From assembly GCF_945859685.1 (NCBI RefSeq), contig NC_079148.1, positions 35,723,946 to 35,787,945 on the forward strand: 64,000 nucleotides of DNA, given 5' to 3'. The notes beneath the pieces are model-generated. The model had not been told where the DNA came from. It saw only the letters and a list, made by a program, of their open reading frames with translations, and did not search any database. Shown in pieces: positions 1 through 11,313 of this stretch. The DNA comes from Eupeodes corollae (Eukaryota > Arthropoda > Insecta > Diptera > Syrphidae). Both the position numbers and the translations under genes were made by a program. Numbering within the stretch: position 1 is the stretch's first letter; every line of letters begins with the position of its first letter.

Positions 1-1179
1 AGGTTCACACACAACTCGCACCACCCGATCCGAGCCGACCACCCAGCCCAAGGGATGAGCCTTTTCTAGGTTTTTGCGATTTTACATGCTTCAAGTGCAG
101 TTCATATTGCATATGCAAACCGAAGGCGAGAAGCGTAAAAATTTGAGACAAAAGACTGTTGTTGGTAAAGTAGTCGGGAAAGCGGGAACCAAGCGGTACC
201 ATATATGACGCGCGTCAGGTCGAAATGGGACTTCAACAAAGTTTCATACCTACATCAGTATACTACTGTTTGTAGGGGGGGGGGGGGGAAATGGTGGTAG
301 AGATAGGGCTAGAGCTGGAGGACACGATATTATACGGAGCACAGTTCTAACGTGGATAACTATGGTAAGGTTATATGAAAATGTGTTTCACCATAACTCT
401 GGAAACCATTTTATTATGCATATGTACGTAGTTTAGGTGACAGTCCTAACGAGATAGGTACTTGCTTCAAGGAAGTTGGGGAGAATTTTAAAATTAAATA
501 CTTTTGGGATGTGTTTTTATTTGTTTGTTTTAAAACTCCTTCGCCAGGGAGACTTGTAATCGGATAGTTGTTATTCTTAGTGTCCGTAATGTAATCCCAC
601 TTAGGAATACAGATAATTTAGGGAAATTGTCGGTATATGGCTGAATTTGCTTATGAGTTTTGTTTTCACTTTAAAGTGCTTGTTCGTAAAAGCCTGTTTA
701 TTCAGTTTACAGATTAATGTTAAAATATTGGATTTCTAATGAGAACTTCACAACTTTTTTTCAAATAAAACTGAAAGTATTCGATATCTATGCTATTGTT
801 TTCGGTTTCGGAAAAATTAAAATTTCAACGAAGCTGGAATTGGGTGGAGAGCATTATTTAAACGACTTTAACAATTCCTGAACAATATTTATAGGTGGGG
901 CAAGTAAGTTAAAGTTCTAAAAAGTACCTGCAAAAAAAAGCTTTTTTTTAATTTAAATGGAAATTACTTTCTCAAAAAACTGTAATTTTTGTTAGAGCGT
1001 TTTTTTTTTTTAAATTAATTTCCTATACATAAAATTTGATAGTTTCAGTTTAAAAATATTTTAAGTATGCTGTAATTTAGATCTTATTAATATACGTTTT
1101 ACATTTCAATTTCGTAAAACTCAAATACTCAACTCACAACCTCAACATTTTCATCACGCTGAAGTACACGAACTATAGA
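1..1179. other. AT-rich sequence without a recognisable gene
   Basis: No coding region, RNA gene or repeat that I can name is visible. The first 220 bases are more GC-rich than what follows. A run of 14 G lies at 275-288. The short open frames here show no family motif. Confidence 0.6.
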
Positions 1180-1470
1180 CGTCTACTAAACTGTTCTACC
1201 AGAATTAAGAGTTGTTGAACGCAACTCTAAGAGCGTTAACTTCAATAGCTTGAGTCTACATTATTCGTTGTTTAATGATGCTGTGAAAATATCGACCGTA
1301 ATTAATGATCAAAATCAGTCAAATCCACTGCGTTCTCGAGAATTAGGCATCACTCAAAACAAATTATGGCGTAATTTGAAGATCAAGCAGAAACTCAAGA
1401 ATTGAAGTCGATTGCCTATTCTTAAACAACCTACGTTTTCCGATTGCTCATGATGTCAGGTTTTATTGTA
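1180..1470 (+). pseudogene. Decayed Tc1/mariner transposase fragment (N-terminal half)
   Basis: The pieces match, in order, the layout of the two young transposases at 5.9 and 18.3 kb but are spread over different frames. They are an ENI motif near 1290, LRSRELGITQNKLWR near 1340-1385 (compare RRRSQQLGLCYSTTW in the young copies), TQELKSI near 1394-1414 (compare VQELKPN), and TFSD near 1434-1446. The order and spacing are what support the call, because each piece alone is weak. Catalytic aspartates and terminal repeats are not visible. This is an old dead copy of a related but distinct mariner lineage. Confidence 0.55.
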
Positions 1471-3231
1471 AAACTTTTTACATATCGTGAAAATGAAGGC
1501 AGATATCGTCTTCAAATCTTATTTCATCTCTTTCGAAATATGTTTTAAGAAAAATTTAATCAACAACCTAAAATATTTAATGTTGAATTATCGTACCAAA
1601 TATCTCAAAAGAAATCATGTTTCGCTTAGCTTTTTGGTTGCATAATTTTTGGATATCAGCAAATTAAAATTTGGCTTGTATTACAAAATGATGATTTGAT
1701 AACTTTTAAGGTTATAGTACGAGGTACGTAGAAGGAATATCTACCTTCATCTGGTTTTTGACAATGACAAAAATTGAACATTCTTTATACAGGTAATTAA
1801 ATTGTGTTTTGGAAAATGTTTGCATGCATATTTCTTCTTCGCTTTAGACACACTTTTATAAAAATCTAAATATTAATGCATAAATATACATAACACATAC
1901 GCTTATAGTCTCATATACATATTCCAAAAAGAATTAGTGTTGCGACTCGAATTGATAACTTTTTATTGAAGCCCGCTAAACATTTTCAAATGGCATTTTT
2001 TCACATGAAAATGTTTTTGTTTAAGGTTTACCTCCTTTTTTTGGAGATACATATATTCGAGATGTTAAATGAAGATATTAGCATTTTTGGAAAGATTTTG
2101 ATTGTAGTTAGATGTTATAAAATATTAACTTATTTATATGAGATGAAACAGCTTTGAAGTCAAAATATTTCATAGTTCTTAAGATACTTGAATCGAAAAT
2201 CAATTTTAACTATGGTCATATAAGTGGTTTTTCGTAGGATCACTTGATGACGCAAACAGTTTCTGTACGTAGTTCCTTTTCAAAAATGTTTGTTTTTTTT
2301 GGAAAATTGATTTTTAGTATTTGCATAAGCTTATAAGCTGAGTTGAGTCAAACTTTGTTGAAAATCCAATTAAATACCCGTTCATGTGACACCAAAACCA
2401 ACTAGATAAAAGATGAATGTAAGTAACTTATACTGATCAATGACTTAAGATCTCAAAAGGCAGGGTTGGGCCAACTTTTGGTTAAGCAACCTTATGCTAT
2501 TAAATTCATATTTTAATATGCTTCCATTTAAACCAAACCGACTTAATAAAGGGATCAATTTTGTATAATTACCAAAGTGCCAACTTTTGGTAAGGTATCC
2601 TTATTATCCTATAAGACAGATAATGCAAACAACCTTAGGTTATGCTAGGTTTTGGTTAAGCAACCCCATCTTGTTTAAACTAGAGTTAAATAAGATTTTA
2701 TTTGACACTAAATCAATTAATTTACAGATGAGGGTATATTTACTTTACGGAATTACCTCTTTAAGCCAAGCAACCTTCCACTAGGGCCTATTTTTTATAT
2801 TTACGTCTTGGTCTTTTATTTTATACATGAGTTTTGTTAATTACAGATGAAGATAATAGAACTTTAAATGCATTCTTATTCTGCAATATTTTGTTTTGTT
2901 ATTCCAATTATTGTTGTCTTTGATAGAATCTTGGTCATTATCAAATAACAGACGAGGGTAGATATACTTTCTACATATCAATAATGAGAAGTCTTAAGTG
3001 TGGGCAGACAAATCTTACAATATTTTAGACTATTTTCGACCAATTACATCGGTTGTATTAATAAAATTGTTAACATCTTTTTACTATAGAAACCTGAGAG
3101 GAAGACTGCCCAAAACTTTACTATGCGTGAATCATATTTCATACTCACTTTATAAGACGTGACCGCTTCGTATCCTTAAAATATTTTATGTTTCAACGTG
3201 GATTTTTTTTTAATTTATTTTCTTCTTCCCA
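1471..3231. other. AT-rich sequence; degenerate direct repeats at 2.46-2.97 kb
   Basis: No gene is recognisable. Between 2461 and 2780 a phrase like CTTTTGGTTAAGCAACC recurs in varying form (near 2477, 2590, 2650 and 2765). Around 2722, 2843 and 2945 the phrase ACAGATGAGGGTA recurs with about 100-120 bp spacing, suggesting a worn tandem array. Confidence 0.4.
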
Positions 3232-3413
3232 CAGGAAGTTATTGCAATAGCTATGAATTGTCGAATCGAAAAGTTTGACATTTTTGTCGTTTCAAGGTTA
3301 CTAAAATCTAAAAATCCTTACATTCGGGAATATCTCAAGAAACGTCTGTGGGGAGGCTGAATATAAACTTTGGATAGAAGTAACTGACCTATTTATGGTA
3401 CGAATACTAAGTT
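3232..3413 (+). repeat. Interspersed repeat family A, head fragment
   Basis: The stretch from GGAAGTTATTGCAATAG onward carries the head of family A: TTGTCGAATCGAAAAG, then TTGACATTTTTGTCG, then TCAAGG and AAAATCT. The same head occurs near 13956, 16702 and 38350, and on the minus strand near 56320. Only the first 180 bp or so are present. The copy stops where an oligo(A) run and the Jockey-like ORF1 begin. Confidence 0.65.
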
Positions 3414-3428
3414 TAAAAAAAAAAAAAT

Positions 3429-4486
3429 ATGGCAATGAACAAAACGACAAGATTAAATACCCCAGGTGGCACTCCAGTGAAACTGGTAAATCCACTCTCT
3501 TTCGAGGTCAGTCCTATGAATTGTAGGGAGGACCAATTATCAAAGAACTTCTTTGAAGAATGGCAAATTGAAATAGCAGCACGAAAACAACTTGAAGTCC
3601 TAGTACAAAGTCTTCAGCTGCAATTGAAAAAACTCGAAGAGAAAGTTTCCTTGCTTGACAAAAAAAAATCAGAGTCTACTCTTCAGTTAAGTCCAAAATA
3701 TATTGAACCTGAATATCAAACTGTTGAAGAAGAGCTCTTGTGTGAAACTGAGAAAAAGAAAAAAAGCATACCACAAAGAAATGTAAACGTAGTCCCGAGA
3801 CTCGTTCAAGAAATCAGAAAAGCTCTAAAACCGAAAATAACAAAGAGTTGATTACAGGAACTAAAGAAGCGAATAATGTGGTAGCTGATGCTAAATCAAT
3901 ATCTCACGCTAAAGGCAGCAAAAACTTTAGTCAATCTATTTAAGAATAAAACAATTAAAAACTCCTCTGGAGAATCAATAACAAGTAAGAGGTTGCTGCC
4001 TTTATTTATGCTTACTTTTGACAGCAAACAAAGTCTCGGGGAGATTTATAAAATAAGATCAATCTTGGGCATAGCTGTTAAAATTGAACCACTCCGAAAA
4101 TCTAAAGTTGTTCCGCAGTGCAAACGTTGCCAAGGTTTTGGTCATACCCAAACATACTGCAACCGAGAGTGTTTGCTCGTGTAAAGTGCGAAGAAAAACA
4201 TGCAACTAAAAATTGTCCTATGAGCAAAGATCAGAAAGCAAAATGTGTGCACTGCCAGGGTAATCACCCGGCAAGCTATAGAGGCTGGAAGAAGGAACCG
4301 CCTAAAGAGGCTGTTCAAAGTAAAAGCGATGAAAATAATGCCTATTCTCAGATTGTTAAAAATGTGCGGAAGAATGAAGAGACTTCCATAAAAGAAATGC
4401 TACAACTTATTCTTCAAAGAATTGATAAACAGGATTTGCATATCAAACAGCTAAGCGAAACAGTCGCTCTTAAAAACAATGATTGA
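3429..4486 (+). pseudogene. Jockey-like ORF1 (Gag-like, zinc-knuckle) with frameshifts
   Basis: This is the RNA-binding nucleoprotein of a Jockey-type LINE. The N-terminal piece (3429-3851) contains a glutamine- and lysine-rich, probably coiled-coil stretch (QLEVLVQSLQLQLKKLEEKV). A stop and a frame change follow, then a second piece from 3888 and a third from about 4118. Three zinc knuckles can be traced: CKRCQGFGHTQTYC near 4120, VKCEEKHATKNC near 4187 after another frame change, and a degenerate one, CVHCQGNHPASYRGW near 4247, where W replaces the last cysteine. The TGA stop (4484-4486) overlaps the ORF2 ATG (4479-4481) by 8 nt, as in other Jockey elements. At least two frameshifts make it non-functional. 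Confidence 0.8.
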
Positions 4487-5839
4487 CAAAACACTGAAAA
4501 TCGCAACATGGAATGCAAACGATCCTATACAACATTCATCCGAATTAAAAATCTTTTTAGATCTAGAACACATCGATATTTGCCGGGTGTCCGAAACTTA
4601 TTTCTCCAATGGGCAAAGTCTAGATAATGTAATAGAAAACTATTCATGTTACCAAGCTTTACATCCAGCTGACAAGGCAAGAGGTGGATCGGCGATTCTT
4701 ATAAAAGAAAGCTTAAAACATTATGAAGTAACCAAGTTTACTAGTGAAAATATGCAAGTAACAACTATTAGTATTGGTATGAAAAAGAAAGAGTATAAGA
4801 TAGCAGCTATGTACTGCCCACCAAGGCGCTCCCCGACAGAAGATGACTATACAGATCTATATAATCTTCTTGGGCATAACTTTCTTGTTGGTGGAGACTT
4901 GAATGCCAAACACACCCATTGGGGTTCAAGACTTATATAAACAAAAGGCAAAAGACTTTTCCAAGCAGGCCGTAAATACAATTGCGAATTATATTCCTCC
5001 AGGTCGCCAACTTACTGGCCTTCCGATACTAACAAAATATCAGACGTTATTAACTTTTTCGTAGCTAAAGGAACCAAACCAAATCACATTAGATTTGAAG
5101 GTAATTATGACCTGTCATCACATCATACTCCAGTAAATCGGAAGTACTAGGAAAAAGTAATCCAAATATAAATAAGAAAACAAACTGGAGTGATTTAAGA
5201 GAAAGGCTTTTAAGCTTTATAAATTTAAGATCTCCCATGGATACAATCGAGCAGATTGACCATGAAGTGGAACAATTTATTGCTGATGTGCAACAGGCCG
5301 CTGAAGAAAGTACTCCAACATTTTCTAATAGAAGACAAAATGAAATAAAATATCCTTTAGAGACAAGAGAGTTGATATATAGAAAAGAAGAGCTCCAAGA
5401 AAATGGCAAAATACTAGATTTCCAGATGATAAAACAACGTTTAACCGTATAAGCAAGAATCTAGAAAAACAAATTTACAAATTCAAAAATGATTCACTCT
5501 ACCGATTTTTCGCTATGGAAAGCAGCCAAGCGCCTGAAAAGACCGCAGTTACAAAACTCGCCCTTGAAATCTCAAGATGGGAAATGGATCGGCAACCCGA
5601 AAGAAAAAGCTAACCTTTTCGATGAACATCTTGCGAATGTTTTTAAGCCATACTCATCAAACGCGGCTGAAAATAGCTTACAATTTGTTGATAAGATAGA
5701 TGAAAGTGAAATACCAATTGGAAGACTTAAAGAAATAAAAAGTATGTGTTTACATCAACTACGAAATAAAAAATTACGATCTAATTACTGCTCAGGTTAT
5801 GAAAGAAATGCCATTGAAAGCCTTCATAAAACTCAAATA
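4479..5839 (+). pseudogene. Jockey-like ORF2, 5' part: endonuclease and start of RT
   Basis: The endonuclease would nick target DNA for target-primed reverse transcription. Its opening is TLKIATWNAND. The catalytic glutamate is in VSETYF (near 4594), and GGDLNAKHTHWGSR is near 4892. A TAA at 4938-4940 and several later stops break it, and the SDH region is not readable in one frame. The linker toward RT includes EQFIADVQQAAEESTP near 5270, which recurs in the minus-strand Jockey fragment near 27330. RT N-terminal sequence (SLWKAAKRLKRPQ, then DGKWIGNPKEKANLF) follows to the mariner insertion. Confidence 0.8.
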
Positions 5840-5841
5840 TA

Positions 5842-7127
5842 AAGGGTGATTTTTTTGAGGTTAGGATTTTCATGCATTAGTATTTGACAGGTCACGCGGG
5901 ATTTCAGACATGGTGTCAAAGAGAAAGATGCTCAGTATGCTTTGACATTTCATCATGAATAGACTTACTAACGAGCAACGCTTGCAAATCATTGAATTTT
6001 ATTACCAAAATCAGTGTTCGGTTCGAAATGTGTTTCGCGCTTTACGTCCGATTTATGGCCTACATAATCGACCAAGTGAGCAAACAATTAATGCGATTGT
6101 GACCAAGTTTCGCACTCAGTTTACTTTATTGGACATTAAACCAACCACACGAATGCGTACAGTGCGTACAGAAGAGAATATTGCGTCTGTTTCTGAGAGT
6201 GTTGCTGAAGACCGTGAAATGTCGATTCGTCGCCGTTCGCAGCAATTGGGTTTGTGTTATTCGACCACATGGAAGATTTTACGCAAAGATCTTGGTGTAA
6301 AACCGAATAAAATACAGCTCGTGCAAGAACTGAAGCCGAACGATCTGCCACAACGTCGAATTTTCAGTGAATGGGCCCTAGAAATGTTGGCAGAAAATCC
6401 GCTTTTTTATCGACAAATTTTGTTCAGCGATGAGGCTCATTTCTGGTTGAATGGCTACGTAAATAAGCAAAATTGCCGCATTTGGAGTGAAGAGCAACCA
6501 GAAGCCGTTCAAGAACTGCCCATGCATCCCGAAAAATGCACTGTTTGGTGTGGTTTGTACGCTGGTGGAATCATTGGACCGTATTTTTTCAAAGATGCTG
6601 TTGGACGCAACGTTACGGTGAATGGCGATCGCTATCGTTCAATGCTAACAAACTTTTTGTTGCCAAAAATGGAAGAACTGAACTTGGTTGACATGTGGTT
6701 TCAACAAGATGGCGCTACATGCCACACAGCTCGCGATTCTATGGCCATTTTGAGGTAAAACTTCGGAAAACAATTCATCTCAAGAAATGGACCGGTAAGT
6801 TGGCCACCAAGATCATGCGATTTGACGCCTTTAGACTATTTTTTGTGGGGCTACGTCAAGTCTAAAGTCTACACAAATAAGCCAGCAACTATTCCAGCTT
6901 TGGAAGACAACATTTCCGAAGAAATTCGGGCTATTCCGGCCCAAAATTGGACTTTCCGAATGGACCACCTAAGACGCAGCCGCGGTCAACATTTAAATGA
7001 AATTATCTTCAAAAAGTAAATGTCATGGACCAATCTAACGTTTTAAATAAAGAATCGATGAGATTTTGCAAATTTTATGCGTTTTTTTTTTTAAAAGTTC
7101 TCAAGCTCAATAAAACAAAAGCACCGG
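5842..7127 (+). mobile_element. Tc1/mariner transposon, young copy 1 (1286 bp)
   Basis: The element starts AAGGGTGATTTTTTTGAG and ends with a partly eroded inverted copy (GCACCGG at 7121-7127). It is flanked by TA at 5840-5841 and 7128-7129, the usual mariner target duplication. It lies inside the RT of the Jockey-like element, whose coding sequence continues on the other side (WKIAELIVIPMQ). It differs from copy 2 (18222-19521) by about 22 substitutions by eye over the shared body, plus a 21-bp in-frame deletion and changes at the 3' tail. An AATAAA lies just after the stop codon. Confidence 0.92.
5955..7019 (+). pseudogene. Mariner-like transposase, one premature stop and a 7-residue deletion
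   Basis: This is a cut-and-paste transposase that would bind the terminal repeats and catalyse excision and integration in the nucleus. It begins with a helix-turn-helix domain (LTNEQRLQIIEFYYQNQC) and a second DNA-binding region (RRRSQQLGLCYSTTWKIL). The catalytic aspartates sit in FSDEAHFWL and FQQDGATCH; the third is in WPPRSCDLTPLDYF. I count 36 residues between the second and third aspartates. A TAA replaces GAA of copy 2 shortly after MAILR (6756-6758). Relative to copy 2, 21 bp encoding EMLEKVT is missing near 6940. The C-terminal part reads on to IIFKK. Without the single stop it would be near full length. Confidence 0.9.
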
Positions 7128-7129
7128 TA

Positions 7130-8105
7130 TGTCCCGCACTATTGGAAAATTGCTGAACTAATTGTCATACCAATGCAAGTTAAACCACCTACAGAAGTGA
7201 CGGCTTACAGACCAATATCGCTTATACCAATTATGGCAAAAGTTTTTGAAAAACTGCTTCTGAAGAGACTTAGCTAAATCATAGAAGAAAGAAGGTTAAT
7301 CCCAAACCATCAGTTTGGCTTGAGAAATAAACATTCCACGATAGACCAAGTTCATAGAATATCGAATGTAATAGAAAAAGCATTAGAAGAAAAACAAGTA
7401 TGAACATACTTTTTTTTCTTAGATGTTGCTCAAGCTTTTGACAAGGTTAAGCATGAGGGACTTGAGTACAAACTGCAATGGGATCTTCCCAGGCAGTACT
7501 TTTAAAATCGTACATCTCAGACCGAGTGTTTAGAGTAAGATACGATCAAGAATACTCGGAATTAAAGAAAATAAAAGCCGGTGTGCCACAAGGAAGTGTC
7601 CTAGGTCCTACCCTGTATTTATTATACACAAGGGATATTCCAGTTGGTTATCACACCATAATGGCTACTTTTGCAGATGATACCGCAATTTTGGTACCCG
7701 AAAAATGTGTCTCTAAGGCAGCAGTAAAACAAAAAGTGCAAAAAAACACAGTGAGAGCTGGGACCAAAAAATGGCGTATCAAACTCAATGAAACAAAATC
7801 TTCACATATAAACTTTACAAATAAAAAGATAAACAATATTCCAACAATCATTCATAATCAAGTTATACATTGCGCCAATACGGAAAAATACTGAAATCAT
7901 CCAAAAATTCCAAAACAAAGTCTTTAGGGGAATAGTTAATGCACCTTGGTACATAAGAAATACAAATACAGATGTTAAAAAATACGCTGTATCGCACAAC
8001 CAGAGACTGCAAAGTCATACTAATTCTGAAATGAAGTCCGTCTTGAATATAAGAAAACATTTTAGGAGATTAAGAAGAACCAAGCCTCATAAACTTATGG
8101 TCTAA
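7130..8105 (+). pseudogene. Jockey-like RT, 3' part
   Basis: This continues the RT interrupted by the mariner. Motifs in order are AYRPISLIPIMAKVFEKLL (near 7205), NHQFGLRNKHSTIDQVH, LDVAQAFDKVKHEG (near 7421-7460), AGVPQGSVLGPTLYLLY, and the catalytic box as FADD (7670-7681) rather than YADD. At about 7890 the frame ends at NTEKY. It is joined directly to the far C-terminal region (FQNKVFRGIVNAPWYIRN), so I infer that roughly a hundred residues are deleted. In-frame stops are present near 7275 and 7400. Confidence 0.85.
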
Positions 8106-8290
8106 AAAAACATGGGAAAGTATTAAAAGTTAAAACTTACCCCAAAGTGATTGTACAAAGTTAAGAAAAATCGAATGTCGATCCTTCAAGATTGGTCCTG
8201 ATGAAGAGGTGGTTTTAGTGGTTAAGAGTCCCGCACTACTTGGTGTCGAATACTGTCAAGTGTCTTTTGAAGATTTCCTCCTGTCAAAAC

Positions 8291-10122
8291 AAAATTCTTT
8301 TTTATTTCGATTTGCTTTATTTTATTAATTAAATTTAATCTTTTTTACGATATTTGTTCATTTTCTATGACTTTATTTTATTTTCTATTATTATAGTTTA
8401 TTTTATTTTACTCTTTTTTTAGTTTTTTATTATGTTCTTGTTTTCCAAAAAACACTCGAGCGTATGCGTACTTTTATTTATTATTCATCTTTTTATGCTA
8501 AATATTGTAGAATACAGTCTCACATGTCTTTTTCTCTATTGAGGCAATTTCTGACATTGTTAAATATTCATTTTTCATTCCTAAAGTTTGTTCACTACGC
8601 GATCCTGTTATTCTATAAAGAAAAAAAGCATAAAAAACAACTATACGGAAAGAAAATCCCCCAAAAAACCTTCATTACAATTCAAATGCACATAGAACTA
8701 AATATCGTCTTTCATTTTCATCATCCCTATGGGACAGAATATAGCGTTTTTATACTCGTTTAATTCAAAAAACGAACAAAAACAAAATAATAATATTTTT
8801 ACCTCTTACTTTACACTTTTGTGTGACCATAAATCTGACAGTAAAATTTCTCTAGCCTTATATATTTATGCCGTCCAACCTACGAACGTTTAACGCTTCG
8901 TTCTAGTAACGATTTTCGATTGTTCAATGATCGAATAAAGGTTCAAACGCTCCATAAATTCAGACAGGTTGAGCATTCAATTTTATTTTCAAAAAAATGA
9001 CATTCGAAGCTTCATAAAAATGGAAAACGGTTATTACAAGGATATAAGGCTTGCTATCATTTTTATTTTATATTCGTTCGTTCTTACTTTTATTATTTCA
9101 CACTAGCATATAGTTGAAGCTTTGGAAAAACTATAAAAAGAATCAAAGACTACTATCATAGAATATAGGTTCAGTTTAGGTCGTTTAGTTATTGATAGTT
9201 TGCCATCGGTGTTGCTTTTTTTGCTTTTAGGGTTGCCATCTTTGGTAAAGTTTTAATGTTTTTTATTGACTCGTATACAGCTGTGGCCAAATAATAGGAA
9301 CGATACTCAATTGTTGAAAGTTCCATTTTAAGCTCTTTTGCAAAGAAACAAATCTAAAATGTAAGCATTTATTTTAATGGTAAATATTCGCTTTATGCTT
9401 TTTTATTTCTGATTTTTAAGGAGTATTATAAGTTGTAAGGATTTAGGAGTCCATTTTTGGGTGGTTCCAAAAAGGCTGCGCATAAAAATAGAAGCACTCG
9501 ATTAAAATTCTAAATATGAAATATGTTTCGAAAAATCATTGAAAAATCCAATTTTTATATAATAAAACTTATTCTATTTTTCAAAGAACCAACTATAGGC
9601 TTGAAATTTTTGTTGAGCATTTGAGAACATTTCAGTGCTAATTCTTGAAAGATTCGTTTGGTAAGAAGGCTTATCTACCCCCTTTTATCATAAACTCAAT
9701 GAATGAACGATTCTGAATGCTATTTAAAATGCGACTTATAAAACAAATTGTATTTTTTTTGAGTCAGAGCTTTGTTAAACTTAAAACTGTGTGAAATTTA
9801 AACAAACAATGCATAAACAATCAGTGAAACAATTCGTTTCAGTTTCGGACATAAAAGAATTAGCTGTTCAGCAAAATGAAAATCCGTTCGAAAATTAGAA
9901 AAATAAATGTTTAGTGAAAAATAACTGATGTGCAATAAAACTTTTTTCTACAAACAAATCTTGGAGTTATTTCTGAAGATCAGTTCATAATTTCAATTTT
10001 GTGGATTTACTTCAATGATATCCGTTATTGATCAGTTGTAGCTATCATTGGTTTTCATTATTGAAACTAATCATTGGAGTTTTTTGACAGGTTGGTTATA
10101 GTTTTCATCGAAAACTTCTGTC
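8291..10122. other. AT-rich sequence without a recognisable gene
   Basis: T-rich sequence with TTTTATTTTA runs around 8300-8430 is followed by AT-rich sequence. At 9281-9303 the phrase ACAGCTGTGGCCAAATAATAGG resembles a Tc1-like terminus, but I see no matching inverted end. No coding family was recognised. Confidence 0.5.
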
Positions 10123-10203
10123 TTACTTACTAAAGGTGGCGCTACAGTCCGAGGCGGACCTGGGCCTCAACCAACATGCATCTCCAGCCAGCTCGGTCCC
10201 TAG

Positions 10204-11060
10204 CTAGCTGTCTCCAGTTTTGCACGCCAAGTTGGTTGAGGTCCTCTCCCACCTGGGTACTGGAGCGTTGATGTCCATTCGCTCTACATGATCTAGCCAT
10301 CTAAGCCGTTGGACTTTAATTCTGCTAACTAGGTCAGCGTCGCTATACTGCCCGTACAGTTCGTCGTTATATCTTCTCCTCCATTCTCCATCTATGCGTA
10401 CGGGACCAAAAATCACCCGAAGAATTTTTCTCTCGAAGCATCCTAAGACGCTCTCATCTTTTTTTGACAGGGTCCAGGCCTCAGAGCCATAAATGAGAAC
10501 CGGGATGATGAGTGTCTTATAGATGGTGATTTTACATGCTCGAGAGAGGACTTTACTTCTCAATTGCCTTCTACGTCCAAAGAAGCAGCGATTTGCAAGA
10601 GTTATTTTCAGTTGATTTCAGCGTTGGTGTCGTTGTCTGTGTTAATAGCGGTGCCTAGGTAGACAAAGTCCTTAACTACCTCAAAATTATAGCTGTCCAT
10701 GGTGACGTTTTGTCCAACACGGTTTTTTCCAAGATCTGCCGTAGACTTTCCTGGTCTGAAGCAACACTGATAAGGGCCAATCAGGTTGTTGACGAACGGC
10801 TTCAGACATTCACATAATACGGATCTAATACGCAATGTTAAGGAGACTAATGCCTCTGTAGTTGACGCTGTTTCTTCCGACCATATTTTGTAGATGAGTT
10901 GGTGCATGTTCCCTACCAAGTCATCGCCTGCTGCTTTGAATAGTTCGGCAGCGATGCCGTCAGCTCCAGCAGCTTTGTTTGACTTCAGTTTAGATATATC
11001 TATCTTCACTTCGTCGAGGTCGGGTAGGCGGAATTGTTGATCTGCGTCGCCTAGGTTGTG
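10204..11060 (-). pseudogene. RTE-like RT remnant, copy 1
   Basis: The fingers region is readable (KSNKAAGADGIAAELFKAAG, near 10990-10930), as is YQCCFRPGKSTADL. The palm with its YADD box is deleted, so QNVTMDSYNFEVVKDFVYLG follows almost directly. A frame change near 10615 separates the C-terminal piece (10563-10204), which holds KTLIIPVLIYGSEAWTLSKK and IKVQRLRWLDHVERM. It cannot encode active RT. Confidence 0.85.
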
Positions 11061-11313
11061 TGGTTCTATCTACCTTACAGCGGAATTCGGTTCGTCATCG
11101 CCGTTATATAACTTAAAGAAGTGGTCCTTCCATATTATCAACATCGACTGCGGTTCTACTACGATGTTTCCCTGATCGTCTTTACAGGTTCGGTTCGTGG
11201 CTGGTAACCTTGGGAGCTTTTTTTACCTTTTGGAAACATTTACGAACCTCATTCCTGTTGTGATATCCCTCTATTTCCTCGATCGCGCGCTTCCATCTAA
11301 GAAGGCGGTGTTC

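Larger units (their letters stand above)
3420..8290 (+). mobile_element. Jockey-like non-LTR retrotransposon, interrupted by a mariner
   Basis: Two overlapping frames in the Jockey arrangement are present: ORF1 with CCHC zinc knuckles, then ORF2 with an apurinic-type endonuclease and a reverse transcriptase. The RT is split at 5840/7129 by mariner copy 1, with a TA on each side. There are several frameshifts and stops. A further internal deletion at about 7890 joins the RT thumb directly to the far C-terminal region (GIVNAPWYIRN near 7935). The 3' end is not clear; coding similarity stops near 8105 and the rest is a presumed 3' UTR. A related fragment lies on the minus strand at 26.3-27.5 kb. 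Confidence 0.85.

Noticed and set aside
9281..9520. Tc1-like transposon end (ACAGCTGTGGCCAAATAATAGG)
   Set aside because: The phrase resembles a Tc1-family terminus, but no inverted partner, TA duplication or transposase remnant could be found nearby.
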